Part shown: piece after piece, positions 15,874-23,215 of the stretch
How positions within the stretch are numbered: position 1 is the first letter of the stretch
Layout of the letters: each line of letters opens with the position of its first letter
Assembly: GCA_019414465.1 (NCBI GenBank)
Contig: DXLY01000001.1
Span: 39,132-62,407 of the forward strand
Reading direction: 5' to 3'
DNA from: Collinsella sp.
GTDB taxonomy: Bacteria > Actinomycetota > Coriobacteriia > Coriobacteriales > Coriobacteriaceae
Length of the DNA: 23,276 bases
The notes under the pieces: model-generated
Told to the model about the DNA's origin: nothing
Databases searched by the model: none
What the model saw: the letters and a program-made list of their open reading frames with translations, nothing else
Made by a program: the position numbers and the translations under genes

Positions 15874-17652
15874 ATGGACGCCATCGTAAAGATGCTCGAA
15901 AAGCATCAACCGTTCTTCGAGAAGATCTCGAGAAACATCTACCTCCAGGCCATCAAAGACGGATTCCTTGGGTGCATGCCCATCGTCCTTACCTCTTCGA
16001 TCTTTCTGCTGATCGCCACCCTTCCCGGCGTAGTTGGAATCACGTTGCCCCAGCCGCTCATCGACTGGTGCAACAAGCTGTACAACTTCACCATGGGCGT
16101 CATGGGCATCATGGTTGCCGGCACCACCGCCAAGAACTTTACGGCTTCCATGAACCGTCGCATGCCCGCCGGCAAGGTGCTCAACGACGGCTCCACCATG
16201 GTTGCCGCCCAGTGCAGCATGCTGCTGCTCGCTGTTACGCAGTTCACCACCAAGTTCAACGGCTCCGAGCTTTCTGTCTTCGATTGCACCAGCATGGGTA
16301 CGCGCGGTCTGTTCTCGGCCTATATCGCCGCGTTCATTACCGTGTGGGTCTATAAGTTCTGCGTCTCGCGCGATCTGACCATTAAGCTGCCCAAGGAGGT
16401 CCCGGGCGCCATCGCTCAGAACTTCCGCGACATTATCCCCTTTGGCGGCGCCGTCATCATCTGCGGCATCATCGATGTCGTCGTGCGCAACCTCATGGGC
16501 GTTCCGTTCTCCGAGCTGCTTATCAAACTGCTCTCCCCGCTCTTTACCGCTGCAGAAACCTATCCTGGCCTTATCCTTATCCAGGCGGCCACCGCGTTCT
16601 TCTGGTTCATCGGCGTCCACGGCCCCTCGATCGTCCAGCCGGGCATCGACCCCATCCGTCTTGCCAACCAGGCCGAGAACCTGCAGGTTCTGCTGGCAGG
16701 CGGCCACCCCGCCCACTCCCTCACCTTTAACATGTCGCTCGTGGGTGAGTTCGGCGGCACCGGCGCCACGTTCATCGTGCCGCTTCTGCTGATTCTCTTC
16801 ATGAAGTCCAAGCAGCTCAAAGCCGTCGGTAAGGCCTCGATTGTCCCTGTTGCCTTCGCCGTCAACGAACCGCTGCTCTTTGGCGCGCCGATGATCCTTA
16901 ACCCCTACATGCTCATCCCCTTTGTTGCCGCCGGCTGCGTCAACGTGAGTGTTGCCAAGTTCTTTATCGACAATGTGGGTATGAACGGCTTCTCCTTCGT
17001 GGTGCCTTGGGCTACCCCTGCCCCCATCGGCATCTTCATCACCACGAACTTCCAGCTTATCGCCCTGGTATTTGTCGCGATCATCATCTTGCTGGACGCC
17101 ATCATCTACCTGCCGTTCTTGAAGGCATACGATAAGCTGCTCTGCGACCAGGAGGCCGAGCGCGCCGCCGAGCTGGGTCTCGAGTCCGATGGTGCTGCCA
17201 CCATCGCCGCCAGCACCTCTGCGCCCGCTGTCGAGCAGGCCACCGCTGCCGTCGAGCCGACCGCCGCTGCCGCTGACAGCAAGCCTGTCGCCGATCAGCC
17301 CGAGCCCGCTGCCGATGCATCCGCTAAGAAGGATGTCGACGGTCTGAAGGTCCTCGTCCTGTGCGCCGGCGCCGGCACCTCTGCCATGCTTGCCAACGCC
17401 ATCAAGGAAGGTGCCGCGCAGACCGGAGAGAACATCGCTTCCTCCGCAGGCGCCTATGGCCAGCACACTGCCATCATGGATCAGTACGACGTTATCGTGC
17501 TTGCCCCGCAGGTCCGTAGCTACTACAACGACATGAAGGCCGACACCGATCGCCTGGGCATTAAGCTGCTCGCCCCGCGCGGTAAGGAATATATCGACCT
17601 TACTCGCGACCCCGCTGGCGCCATCAAGTGGCTCCGCGAGAACCTCGACTAG
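15874..17652 (+). CDS. lacE: PTS lactose-type EIICB permease, cassette 3
   Basis: This 592-residue permease has EIIC with FWFIGVHGPS and AVNEPLLFGAP, a long Ala/Pro/Glu-rich linker (about 430-485), and EIIB with Cys497 in VLCAGAGTSA. It is the closest paralogue of the cassette 2 EIICB, which suggests a more recent duplication of that part. AAAGGAG lies 5 nt before the ATG. It is first in the operon, 76 nt before the GH1 gene. It relies on a separate EIIA, most simply LacF. Confidence 0.87.
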   Translation: MDAIVKMLEKHQPFFEKISRNIYLQAIKDGFLGCMPIVLTSSIFLLIATLPGVVGITLPQPLIDWCNKLYNFTMGVMGIMVAGTTAKNFTASMNRRMPAGKVLNDGSTMVAAQCSMLLLAVTQFTTKFNGSELSVFDCTSMGTRGLFSAYIAAFITVWVYKFCVSRDLTIKLPKEVPGAIAQNFRDIIPFGGAVIICGIIDVVVRNLMGVPFSELLIKLLSPLFTAAETYPGLILIQAATAFFWFIGVHGPSIVQPGIDPIRLANQAENLQVLLAGGHPAHSLTFNMSLVGEFGGTGATFIVPLLLILFMKSKQLKAVGKASIVPVAFAVNEPLLFGAPMILNPYMLIPFVAAGCVNVSVAKFFIDNVGMNGFSFVVPWATPAPIGIFITTNFQLIALVFVAIIILLDAIIYLPFLKAYDKLLCDQEAERAAELGLESDGAATIAASTSAPAVEQATAAVEPTAAAADSKPVADQPEPAADASAKKDVDGLKVLVLCAGAGTSAMLANAIKEGAAQTGENIASSAGAYGQHTAIMDQYDVIVLAPQVRSYYNDMKADTDRLGIKLLAPRGKEYIDLTRDPAGAIKWLRENLD

Positions 17653-17667
17653 GTTCCTCCCTCTGTT

Positions 17668-17694
17668 GGTGCCCGGATCCCCAGTTCGGGCACC
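17668..17694 (+). terminator. Intercistronic hairpin between EIICB and GH1, cassette 3
   Basis: An 8-bp perfect stem (GGTGCCCG with CGGGCACC) has an 11-nt loop and is followed by TCTCCCTATTC, not a U-tract. It occupies the same position as the hairpin of cassette 1 but has a different sequence. Confidence 0.45.
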
Positions 17695-17728
17695 TCTCCC
17701 TATTCGAATCCCACAGAAAGGATGACTC

Positions 17729-19150
17729 ATGACCAACCCCATGCAGTTCCCCGACGGCTTTGTGTTTGGCGGCGCCACCGCCGCTTACCAGGTTGAGGGC
17801 GAGACCCGCACGCACGGCAAGGGCAAAGTGCCCTGGGACGATTTCCTGGCAGCTCAGGGTCGCTTCTCCCCCGATCCCGCAAGCGATTTCTACAACAAGT
17901 ACCCGGTCGATATCGACCTGTGCCAGCGCTTCGGCATCAACGGTATCCGCGTCTCCATCGCTTGGAGCCGCATCTTCCCCAACGGCACTGGCGAGATCAA
18001 CCACGAGGGTGTCGCCTTCTATCATGAGCTTTTCGCCACCTGCAACAAAGCCGGCGTTATCCCCTATGTCACGCTCGATCACTTTGATACGCCCGAGGCC
18101 TTTTACCAGGACGGCGGCGAGGGCTTCCTGACGCGCACGACGATCGACGCCTTTGTCGAGTACGCCAAGTTCTGCTTTGCCGAGTTCACCGAGGTCAAGC
18201 ACTGGTTCACGTTTAACGAGATTCCCGCAACCGCCGAGGGCAGCTTTATCGTCGGCAACTGGCCGCACGGCGAGAAGTATCGCCTGGACAAGGCCTTCCA
18301 GCTCATGCACAACATGATGGTGGCCCACGCCAAGGCCGTCGTCGCCTTCCATGAGGGCGGCTTTGAGGGTGAGATCGGCATTGTCCAGAACCTGGAGCCC
18401 AAGTATCCCCTCGATCCCAACAACGCCGCCGACTGCGAGGCAGCTCGCATGGCCGACGTCATCAACAACCGCTGGGTACTCGACGCCACCTTCCGCGGCC
18501 ACTATGCAGCCGACACCATGGAGGCTGCGACCAAGCTGGCCCATATCGCCGGCGGCGAGCTCGACGTCCGCGACGAGGACATCGCCGCGCTGACCGCCGC
18601 GCTCCCCTACAACGATTGCCTGGGCGTCAACACCTACAAGTGCCAGTTCCTGCGTGCCGCCGAGGGCGAAAACGACATCAACCACAATGGCACCGGCGAC
18701 AAGGGCTCCTCGCGCTGGTTCCTCAAGGGCGTGGGCGAGTCATGCGTGCGCGAAGGCGTACCCACCACCGATTGGGACTGGATTATCTATCCCGAGGGTC
18801 TCTACGACCTGCTGCTCCGCATTAAGAACGATTACCCCAACTACAAGAAGATCTACATCACCGAGAACGGCATGGGCTATAAGGACGACTTTGAGGACGG
18901 CTTTATCGACGACGCCCCTCGCATCGACTACATGCGTCAGCATCTCGCATGGATTCTCAAGGCAATCGACGGCGGCGTGAACGTCGACGGTTACTTCGTG
19001 TGGTCGCTGCAGGACCAGTTCTCCTGGACCAACGGCTATAACAAGCGCTACGGCCTGTTCTACATCGACTTTGAGACCCAGAAGCGCTATCCCAAGGCGA
19101 GCGCGTACTGGTACAAGAACGTCTCGGAGACCGGCCTGCTTATGGCCTAA
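17729..19150 (+). CDS. lacG: 6-phospho-beta-galactosidase (GH1), cassette 3
   Basis: This 473-residue GH1 enzyme is very similar to that of cassette 1 (shared DGFVFGGATAAYQVEGETRTHGKGK-type N-terminus). Acid/base Glu164 lies in TFNEI, nucleophile Glu379 in ITENGMG, and the phosphate-binding segment is SWTNGYNKRYG with its Trp. It is predicted to cleave intracellular 6-phosphogalactosides. AGAAAGGA precedes the ATG. It is the last gene of its operon and is followed by a strong terminator. One difference is an insert near residues 120-135 (YQDGGEGFLTR), where cassette 1 has a shorter KGDFLNR loop close to the active-site entrance. Confidence 0.86.
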   Translation: MTNPMQFPDGFVFGGATAAYQVEGETRTHGKGKVPWDDFLAAQGRFSPDPASDFYNKYPVDIDLCQRFGINGIRVSIAWSRIFPNGTGEINHEGVAFYHELFATCNKAGVIPYVTLDHFDTPEAFYQDGGEGFLTRTTIDAFVEYAKFCFAEFTEVKHWFTFNEIPATAEGSFIVGNWPHGEKYRLDKAFQLMHNMMVAHAKAVVAFHEGGFEGEIGIVQNLEPKYPLDPNNAADCEAARMADVINNRWVLDATFRGHYAADTMEAATKLAHIAGGELDVRDEDIAALTAALPYNDCLGVNTYKCQFLRAAEGENDINHNGTGDKGSSRWFLKGVGESCVREGVPTTDWDWIIYPEGLYDLLLRIKNDYPNYKKIYITENGMGYKDDFEDGFIDDAPRIDYMRQHLAWILKAIDGGVNVDGYFVWSLQDQFSWTNGYNKRYGLFYIDFETQKRYPKASAYWYKNVSETGLLMA

Positions 19151-19172
19151 CTTTTGCCGCATACCCCCTGTC

Positions 19173-19219
19173 GGCCGCATGCGAATCCCTCCACGGGTTC
19201 GCATGCGGCCTATTTTTTT
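19173..19219 (+). terminator. Terminator of the cassette 3 operon
   Basis: A 13-bp perfect stem (19173-19185 with 19198-19210) has a loop that can add CCC/GGG pairs and is followed by TATTTTTTT. It is a textbook intrinsic terminator. Confidence 0.92.
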
Positions 19220-19237
19220 GCTCGGCCCGTGCAGGCC

Positions 19238-19382
19238 GTTTGTCTCGATTTGTAACATCTAGCAGGGATTTTCAATCCTAACTGTTATAGATTTAGACGA
19301 ACGGGCGACCAGGGCTGAAAGATCTCAATCTGTAACACGTAGCCGAGTTTTTCGATCCCAACTGTTACAGATTGAGACGATT
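19238..19382. repeat. Tandem palindromic module pair, cassette 3 boundary
   Basis: Modules A (19238-19302) and B (19318-19382) are each 65 nt with 25-nt arms. The loop of A can pair as GGATT with AATCC, while module B has the CCGAG-type loop seen in the A modules elsewhere. The pair follows the cassette 3 terminator and lies upstream of the toxin-antitoxin genes, so here its right neighbour is not convergent. Confidence 0.85.
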
Positions 19383-19408
19383 CGACGGTACCGGTCGCTT
19401 GGACACGC

Positions 19409-19428
19409 CGTGGTACAATTATGCCACG
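19409..19428 (+). promoter_or_regulatory. Toxin-antitoxin promoter and candidate operator
   Basis: An extended -10, TGGTACAAT, lies at 19411-19419. It overlaps an inverted repeat CGTGG-10-CCACG (19409-19413 and 19424-19428), a fitting site for autorepression by the antitoxin complex. The -35 is weak. Confidence 0.5.
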
Positions 19429-19445
19429 ACGCAAAGGAGGTACCC

Positions 19446-19712
19446 ATGTCCGCTTGTGTGCCCGTCCGAGACATGAAGGACACTGCCACATTCACCGCAC
19501 TTGTTGAGTCTGAGCGCGACGTCACCGTAACTAAGAACGGCTACGAGGCCATGCACTGCATCAGCAGCGACCAGTATCGCCTCATGCAAGAAGAAATCGC
19601 CAAGGCAAAACTGCTGTCTCGTATGATGTTGGCAGAAGACGAAATATCGCAAGGCGACTACAGCGACTACGACTCCTTCGCGACCGCGATACGAGACAAA
19701 TATGACCTATAA
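19446..19712 (+). CDS. Phd/YefM-family antitoxin
   Basis: This 88-residue protein has the family's N-terminal DNA-binding pattern (VPVRDMKDTATFTALVESERDVTVTKNGY, split here across residues 5-33). It is predicted to repress its own promoter and to neutralise the toxin with its acidic C-terminal half (ISQGDYSDYDSF). The start is fixed by AAAGGAGG 5 nt before ATG 19446; an upstream ATG at 19410 lies inside the promoter. It overlaps the toxin gene by 11 nt, as is usual for translational coupling in type II systems. Confidence 0.85.
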   Translation: MSACVPVRDMKDTATFTALVESERDVTVTKNGYEAMHCISSDQYRLMQEEIAKAKLLSRMMLAEDEISQGDYSDYDSFATAIRDKYDL

Positions 19713-20007
19713 CGTCGTTATACTCAAAAGCGCGCGATATGAGTACGAGAGTATCGTCGGGTACCTTGCTCAAATCCTCAAGAATCCGCGTGCAGCAGGC
19801 AATTTTGTCGCTGAGTTTGAATATCAGCTTGATCTGCTTCGCGAGCAGCCGCTCCTACGTCCCCTCTCGCATATGCAAGAGCTGGCGGCACGTAATTACC
19901 GATCGTTTCCCGTCAACAACTACGTGTGCCTTTATAAGTTTGAGCACGAAACAATCTATATCGCTCACATCTTTCATCAGTCACAGGACTACGCCCGCCT
20001 GGTCTAA
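19702..20007 (+). CDS. RelE/ParE-family toxin
   Basis: This 101-residue basic-aromatic protein has the compact RelE/ParE fold signature: an N-terminal beta strand (YNVVILKSAR), two helices (EYESIVGYLAQ and AGNFVAEFEYQLDLL), and the C-terminal strands RNYRSFPVNNYVCLYKFEHETIYIAHIFH. RelE members cleave ribosome-bound mRNA and ParE members block gyrase; the sequence alone does not decide between them. It overlaps the antitoxin gene by 11 nt and converges on lacR, with no clear terminator in the 98 nt between. Confidence 0.82.
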   Translation: MTYNVVILKSARYEYESIVGYLAQILKNPRAAGNFVAEFEYQLDLLREQPLLRPLSHMQELAARNYRSFPVNNYVCLYKFEHETIYIAHIFHQSQDYARLV

Positions 20008-20105
20008 CCCACAAGCTGAATACTTGGCCCGAGCACATTTGCGCGTCAACGTGAAGCGGTAATCCCCGCGCCGACAGGGGGCAGAAGTATCGCCTGCAGC
20101 GTTAG

Positions 20106-20870
20106 TTAGCAGATGACCTGCGTATGCTCCTCGATGGCGGCGCGATCCTCGGCGGCGATACTCGGCTCGCACACCACGGCGTCCAAATTATCCAGACGAC
20201 AGAAGGTGTAGAAGTCGCGCTTGCCGATCTTGCTGGAGTCGGCGATCAAGTAGCGCGAGTCGGCCTTGCTAAAGGCGAGCTGCTGGATACGACCCTCATC
20301 CATATTAGACGTAGACACGTCGCCATCCAGAATGCCGTTGGCGCCGATAAACGCCGCATCGATACCCAGCGCACGCAGAGTATCCTCGGCCGTTGGCCCC
20401 ACAAAAGCGGCGGTGCGGCGACGGTACATACCGCCCACGAGGCACAGGTCGCAGTCTTCGCGCGCCTCAAGCAAGTTAAACACCGAAAGCGAATTGGTCA
20501 CGATGCGCAGGCGAAACGCCGGCAGCATCGAGGCCATCTGCTCAACCGTGGTGCCCGTACCCAAAAAGATGGTCGAGCCCTCCTCGATGAGCTCAACGGC
20601 GCGGCGCGCGATCTGCAGCTTTTCCTCGGCATGCTTAGTGCGCTTTTCGCTGTGCGAATACTCATGGCGCAACATAGCGTGGGGACGTCCCTGTGCACTA
20701 CGGGCGCCGCCGTGCACGCGCTCGATCTCGCCCAGGCTCGCAAGTTCCTCAAGGTCGCGGCGAATCGTCATATCCGAAACGCCCAGCGCATCCGAAATCT
20801 CCTTGACCGAGACCGTGCCCTGCTCTTCGAGCAGCTGACGAACCTTATCCTGTCGCTCTGCCTTAATCAC
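20106..20870 (-). CDS. lacR: DeoR-family regulator, LacR-like
   Basis: This 254-residue protein has an N-terminal DeoR winged helix (about residues 1-57, VKEISDALGVSDMTIRRDLEEL) followed by a DeoRC sugar-phosphate sensor with the usual GTGTTVEQMA and GANGI segments. In the lactose operons of other Gram-positives such proteins (LacR) are released by tagatose 6-phosphate. The start is a GTG with GAGGAT about 7 nt upstream. The 18-nt site downstream of its own -10 also occurs before lacA and lacF, which supports a LacR role despite the 17-kb separation. Another DeoR-type specificity (for example FruR) is possible. Confidence 0.8.
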   Translation of the reverse strand: MIKAERQDKVRQLLEEQGTVSVKEISDALGVSDMTIRRDLEELASLGEIERVHGGARSAQGRPHAMLRHEYSHSEKRTKHAEEKLQIARRAVELIEEGSTIFLGTGTTVEQMASMLPAFRLRIVTNSLSVFNLLEAREDCDLCLVGGMYRRRTAAFVGPTAEDTLRALGIDAAFIGANGILDGDVSTSNMDEGRIQQLAFSKADSRYLIADSSKIGKRDFYTFCRLDNLDAVVCEPSIAAEDRAAIEEHTQVIC

Positions 20871-20903
20871 GATGAATCCTCGCCGTTCTTTGCGCGCATA
20901 TCA

Positions 20904-20928
20904 TTCAAACAGTAATGAACAAATTGTA
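20904..20928 (-). promoter_or_regulatory. lacR promoter -10 and LacR-like operator
   Basis: On the minus strand an extended -10 TGATACAAT (hexamer at 20923-20928) is followed at once by the operator. On the plus strand the operator is TTCAAACAGTAATGAACA (20904-20921). The layout suggests autorepression by blocking promoter escape. Confidence 0.5.
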
Positions 20929-21076
20929 TCAGACTCGTGCGGGTCAAAAATGAACACCCGCACAGCTCCAATCATCACTTTTTTGAGAAAAATACCCCCT
21001 GCTTTAGTGGGGTGTAGTGATAATCTCGCCTGTTCGCGCTACAGTTTGTCCGAAATACCTCGATGTTAGGAACCAA

Positions 21077-22129
21077 ATGATCACTTCCGAGCTTTTCGGC
21101 ACCGCGCCGTGCGGCACCTCCGTTCATCGTTACGCCCTCAACGGGCCCGAGATCTGCGTTCGCATTATGGACTATGGCGCCACCGTGCTGGGTATCGATG
21201 TGCCCGATATTCCCGGCAACGTGCGCGATGTTGTGCTGGGCTTCGATAAGCTCGAGGATTACTTTGACACCCCCGCCTGCTTTGGCGCGACCATCGGCCC
21301 CGTGGCAAACCGCACCGCGGGCGCCACGATCACCATCGACGGCACGGACTGGCATATGCCCGCCAACGAGGGCGCCAACAACCTACACAGCGATCTTGAG
21401 CACGGCCTGCATAAACGCGTGTGGGATGTTGAGCTCGACGAGGTCCATAACGCCGTGCGCATGACCACCTCGCTTGAGGATGGTGAGCTGGGCCTGCCCG
21501 GCAACCGCACCTTTACGGCCGTGTTTACCGTTACACGCACCGGTGTCTTCCGTATCGAGTATGGTTGCGAGAGCGACCGTGCCACCTACGTGTCCATGAC
21601 CAACCACACGTACTTTAACCTTGCCGGCCATAACGCCGGCATGGACTGCGAACATTTCTTTGTCGCCAACGCCGCCCACTACCTGCCCATTAACGAGCAG
21701 AATATCCCCACCGGCGAAATCGCTCCGGTCGAGGGAACACCGTTTGACTTTCGCGAGCTGCGCCCCGTCGCACCCGGCATGGAGGCCGACGACCCGCAGA
21801 TTAAGCAGGCCCGTGGCTACGATCACTGCCTGTGCATCGATGGCTATCAGTACGGCCGCAACCTGCGTCGCGCCCTACATGTCGAGGAGATGTGGACCGG
21901 TCGTGAGCTGGACTACTACACCACCGCCCCGGGCGTGCAACTCTACACCGGCAACTGGCTGGGCGACGAGCACGCCAAGGACGATGCCAACTATGGCTGG
22001 GGTGCCGGCTTTGCCCTCGAGGCCGAGATGTACCCCGACACGCCGCACCAGCCGCTGTTCCCGCAGGGCATCGTGGGCCCGGGTCACCCCTACAGCAATG
22101 TGATCGAGTACCACTTTATGAGGCACTAA
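21077..22129 (+). CDS. galM: Aldose 1-epimerase (galactose mutarotase)
   Basis: This 350-residue cytosolic enzyme interconverts alpha and beta anomers of galactose or glucose. Expected active-site residues are visible: His104 (NNLH), His177 (NHTYFNL, proton donor), Asp249 (GYDH) and Glu315 (LEAE, base). The start at 21077 is chosen because TTAGGA lies 6 nt upstream. The frame is open from a GTG at 21017, but that codon has no ribosome site. A small inverted repeat, ACCCC-10-GGGGT (20994-21013), precedes it. It diverges from lacR by about 200 nt and may share its regulation. No LacR-like site beyond the lacR one was found there. Confidence 0.9.
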   Translation: MITSELFGTAPCGTSVHRYALNGPEICVRIMDYGATVLGIDVPDIPGNVRDVVLGFDKLEDYFDTPACFGATIGPVANRTAGATITIDGTDWHMPANEGANNLHSDLEHGLHKRVWDVELDEVHNAVRMTTSLEDGELGLPGNRTFTAVFTVTRTGVFRIEYGCESDRATYVSMTNHTYFNLAGHNAGMDCEHFFVANAAHYLPINEQNIPTGEIAPVEGTPFDFRELRPVAPGMEADDPQIKQARGYDHCLCIDGYQYGRNLRRALHVEEMWTGRELDYYTTAPGVQLYTGNWLGDEHAKDDANYGWGAGFALEAEMYPDTPHQPLFPQGIVGPGHPYSNVIEYHFMRH

Positions 22130-22152
22130 GCCCATAACGCAATATATCTCAC

Positions 22153-22189
22153 AGCAGCGCCCGCCGGCACACCGCCGACGGGCGCTGCT
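22153..22189 (+). terminator. Hairpin downstream of galM
   Basis: An 11-bp perfect stem (22153-22163 with 22179-22189) has an inner CGGC/GCCG extension but is followed only by TCATG. It is probably the galM terminator, though without a good U-tract. Confidence 0.55.
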
Positions 22190-22235
22190 TCATGCCTAAA
22201 TCCTTCTTTTCGATGCCACCGAATTGGTGACATAA

Positions 22236-22457
22236 CAAAACTATGCCGAATTACTACGATGAACCCACTGTGTCCGACCACGCGCTGGTTTATAAAAAAT
22301 TAGCAACTCGTCTACCTGCGGTTCTATTCTCTGCAAATTTGGCATGCTCGGCGATAAGCAATTCATCGTAGTAAACCGGCATAGTTTTGGCGGACAGCGC
22401 CACACAGATCCCCTACGAAGGCAAAATGATCCGTTTTCCTCCGTCCCCAAGGGATCA
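22236..22457. repeat. 222-nt repeat element, copy 2
   Basis: This copy matches 3758-3979 in length and layout. Its left arm (22236) and right arm (ending 22389) form a 28-bp inverted repeat with two mismatches, and the trailing block CCGTTTTC...GGATCA starts 42 nt beyond the right arm as in copy 1. Arms are conserved and the inside is diverged. Its right end coincides with the TGA stop of the minus-strand EIIB gene, so the element directly adjoins a coding end. Confidence 0.8.
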
Positions 22458-22937
22458 GTTGAACAGATTGCCGATGGGGTCGGGGGCGGAACTGGGGAGA
22501 TAGCGGATTTCTAGTTCTATGCCGAGCTTTTGCAGCTCTCTGAGAGCAGCGACGTCTGTGTCGTCTACGGCAACGACAGGCGTTGCAGAGCGCTTGCCCT
22601 CCCCCGCCTGCATATGGCCGATGCTGATCTTGGTAATGGGCACACCGCCCTTGACCAGCGTGAGTGCATCGGCGGGCGACGCCACCATGATGAGAATCCA
22701 TTGGCGCGGCGTCGCGGTGTGAATGATGTCGATGGTCCTTTGCACCGAGAAAAACCGTGTCCAGACGCCATCGGGCGCCGCGACCCTCATAGGCGCCCAC
22801 TTGCGCGAATCAGCCGCAATCTCGTCGTTAACGATTAGGACGAGGTTGGAACCCACAGCCTCGTTCCACAGCTCAACGTCTTGCCCGTAAATAAACCGGT
22901 CATCGATACGTGTAAGAAGGATCCTGGGTTGAGCCAT
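22455..22937 (-). CDS. Orphan mannose-family PTS EIIB with Tyr at the phospho-His site
   Basis: This 160-residue protein matches the mannose/fructose/sorbose/N-acetylgalactosamine EIIB family along its whole length (RIDDRFIYGQ near the N-terminus; NLVLIVNDEIAAD; LVKGGVPITKISIGHMQ). In the family the motif is R-[LF]-IHGQ and the His carries the phosphate. Here it is Tyr17 (TAC at 22889-22887), one transition from His. No EIIA, EIIC or EIID gene is next to it; upstream is a divergent tRNA. It may be inactive, a phosphorylation-blind regulatory protein, or a recent decay product. The ATG has only a weak GGGG site. Confidence 0.82.
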   Translation of the reverse strand: MAQPRILLTRIDDRFIYGQDVELWNEAVGSNLVLIVNDEIAADSRKWAPMRVAAPDGVWTRFFSVQRTIDIIHTATPRQWILIMVASPADALTLVKGGVPITKISIGHMQAGEGKRSATPVVAVDDTDVAALRELQKLGIELEIRYLPSSAPDPIGNLFN

Positions 22938-23025
22938 GGCAGCCCCATTCTGTTTGAGACCCGTAAGAGCGAGACATCACGCCTCCAATATTAGTGCATT
23001 TAAAGTGAGAAAAGCCGCCAGAACC

Positions 23026-23055
23026 CTTGCGCGGATTTGCGATGTCCCGTATCAT
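23026..23055 (+). promoter_or_regulatory. Promoter of tRNA-Thr
   Basis: A -35 TTGCGC (23026-23031) and a -10 TATCAT (23050-23055) are separated by 18 nt, about 40 nt before the mature tRNA. Confidence 0.6.
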
Positions 23056-23094
23056 AGACAGCCGTTGACGCCCCAGTTGCGTCATCACATGGCC

Positions 23095-23170
23095 GCCAGC
23101 GTAGCTCAGTTGGTAGAGCACCGCTCTCGTAAAGCGGGGGTCACCGGTTCGAGCCCGGTCGCTGGCTCCA
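23095..23170 (+). tRNA. tRNA-Thr (anticodon CGT)
   Basis: The 76-nt cloverleaf has a perfect 7-bp acceptor stem, a D arm with AGCTCAGTTGGTAGAGC, a 5-bp anticodon stem and loop CTCGTAA. That gives anticodon CGT, which reads ACG threonine codons. A GGTTCGAGCC T arm follows and CCA is encoded. It is a single gene with its own promoter and terminator. Confidence 0.96.
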
Positions 23171-23182
23171 TTGCATTAGTGC

Positions 23183-23215
23183 AGCTCAGAAGCGTAATTG
23201 CTTCTGAGCTTTTTT
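23183..23215 (+). terminator. Terminator of tRNA-Thr
   Basis: An 11-bp perfect stem (23183-23193 with 23200-23210) has a 6-nt loop and is followed by TTTTTGTTTT. It begins 13 nt after the tRNA CCA. Confidence 0.93.

Noticed and set aside
15784..17778. 664-codon frame antisense to the cassette 3 EIICB
   Set aside because: Same composition artefact. It runs across the EIICB start and into the GH1 gene without any recognisable domain.
23095..23170. tRNA-Thr as an integration site for a mobile element
   Set aside because: No integrase and no duplicated tRNA end are seen in the window.
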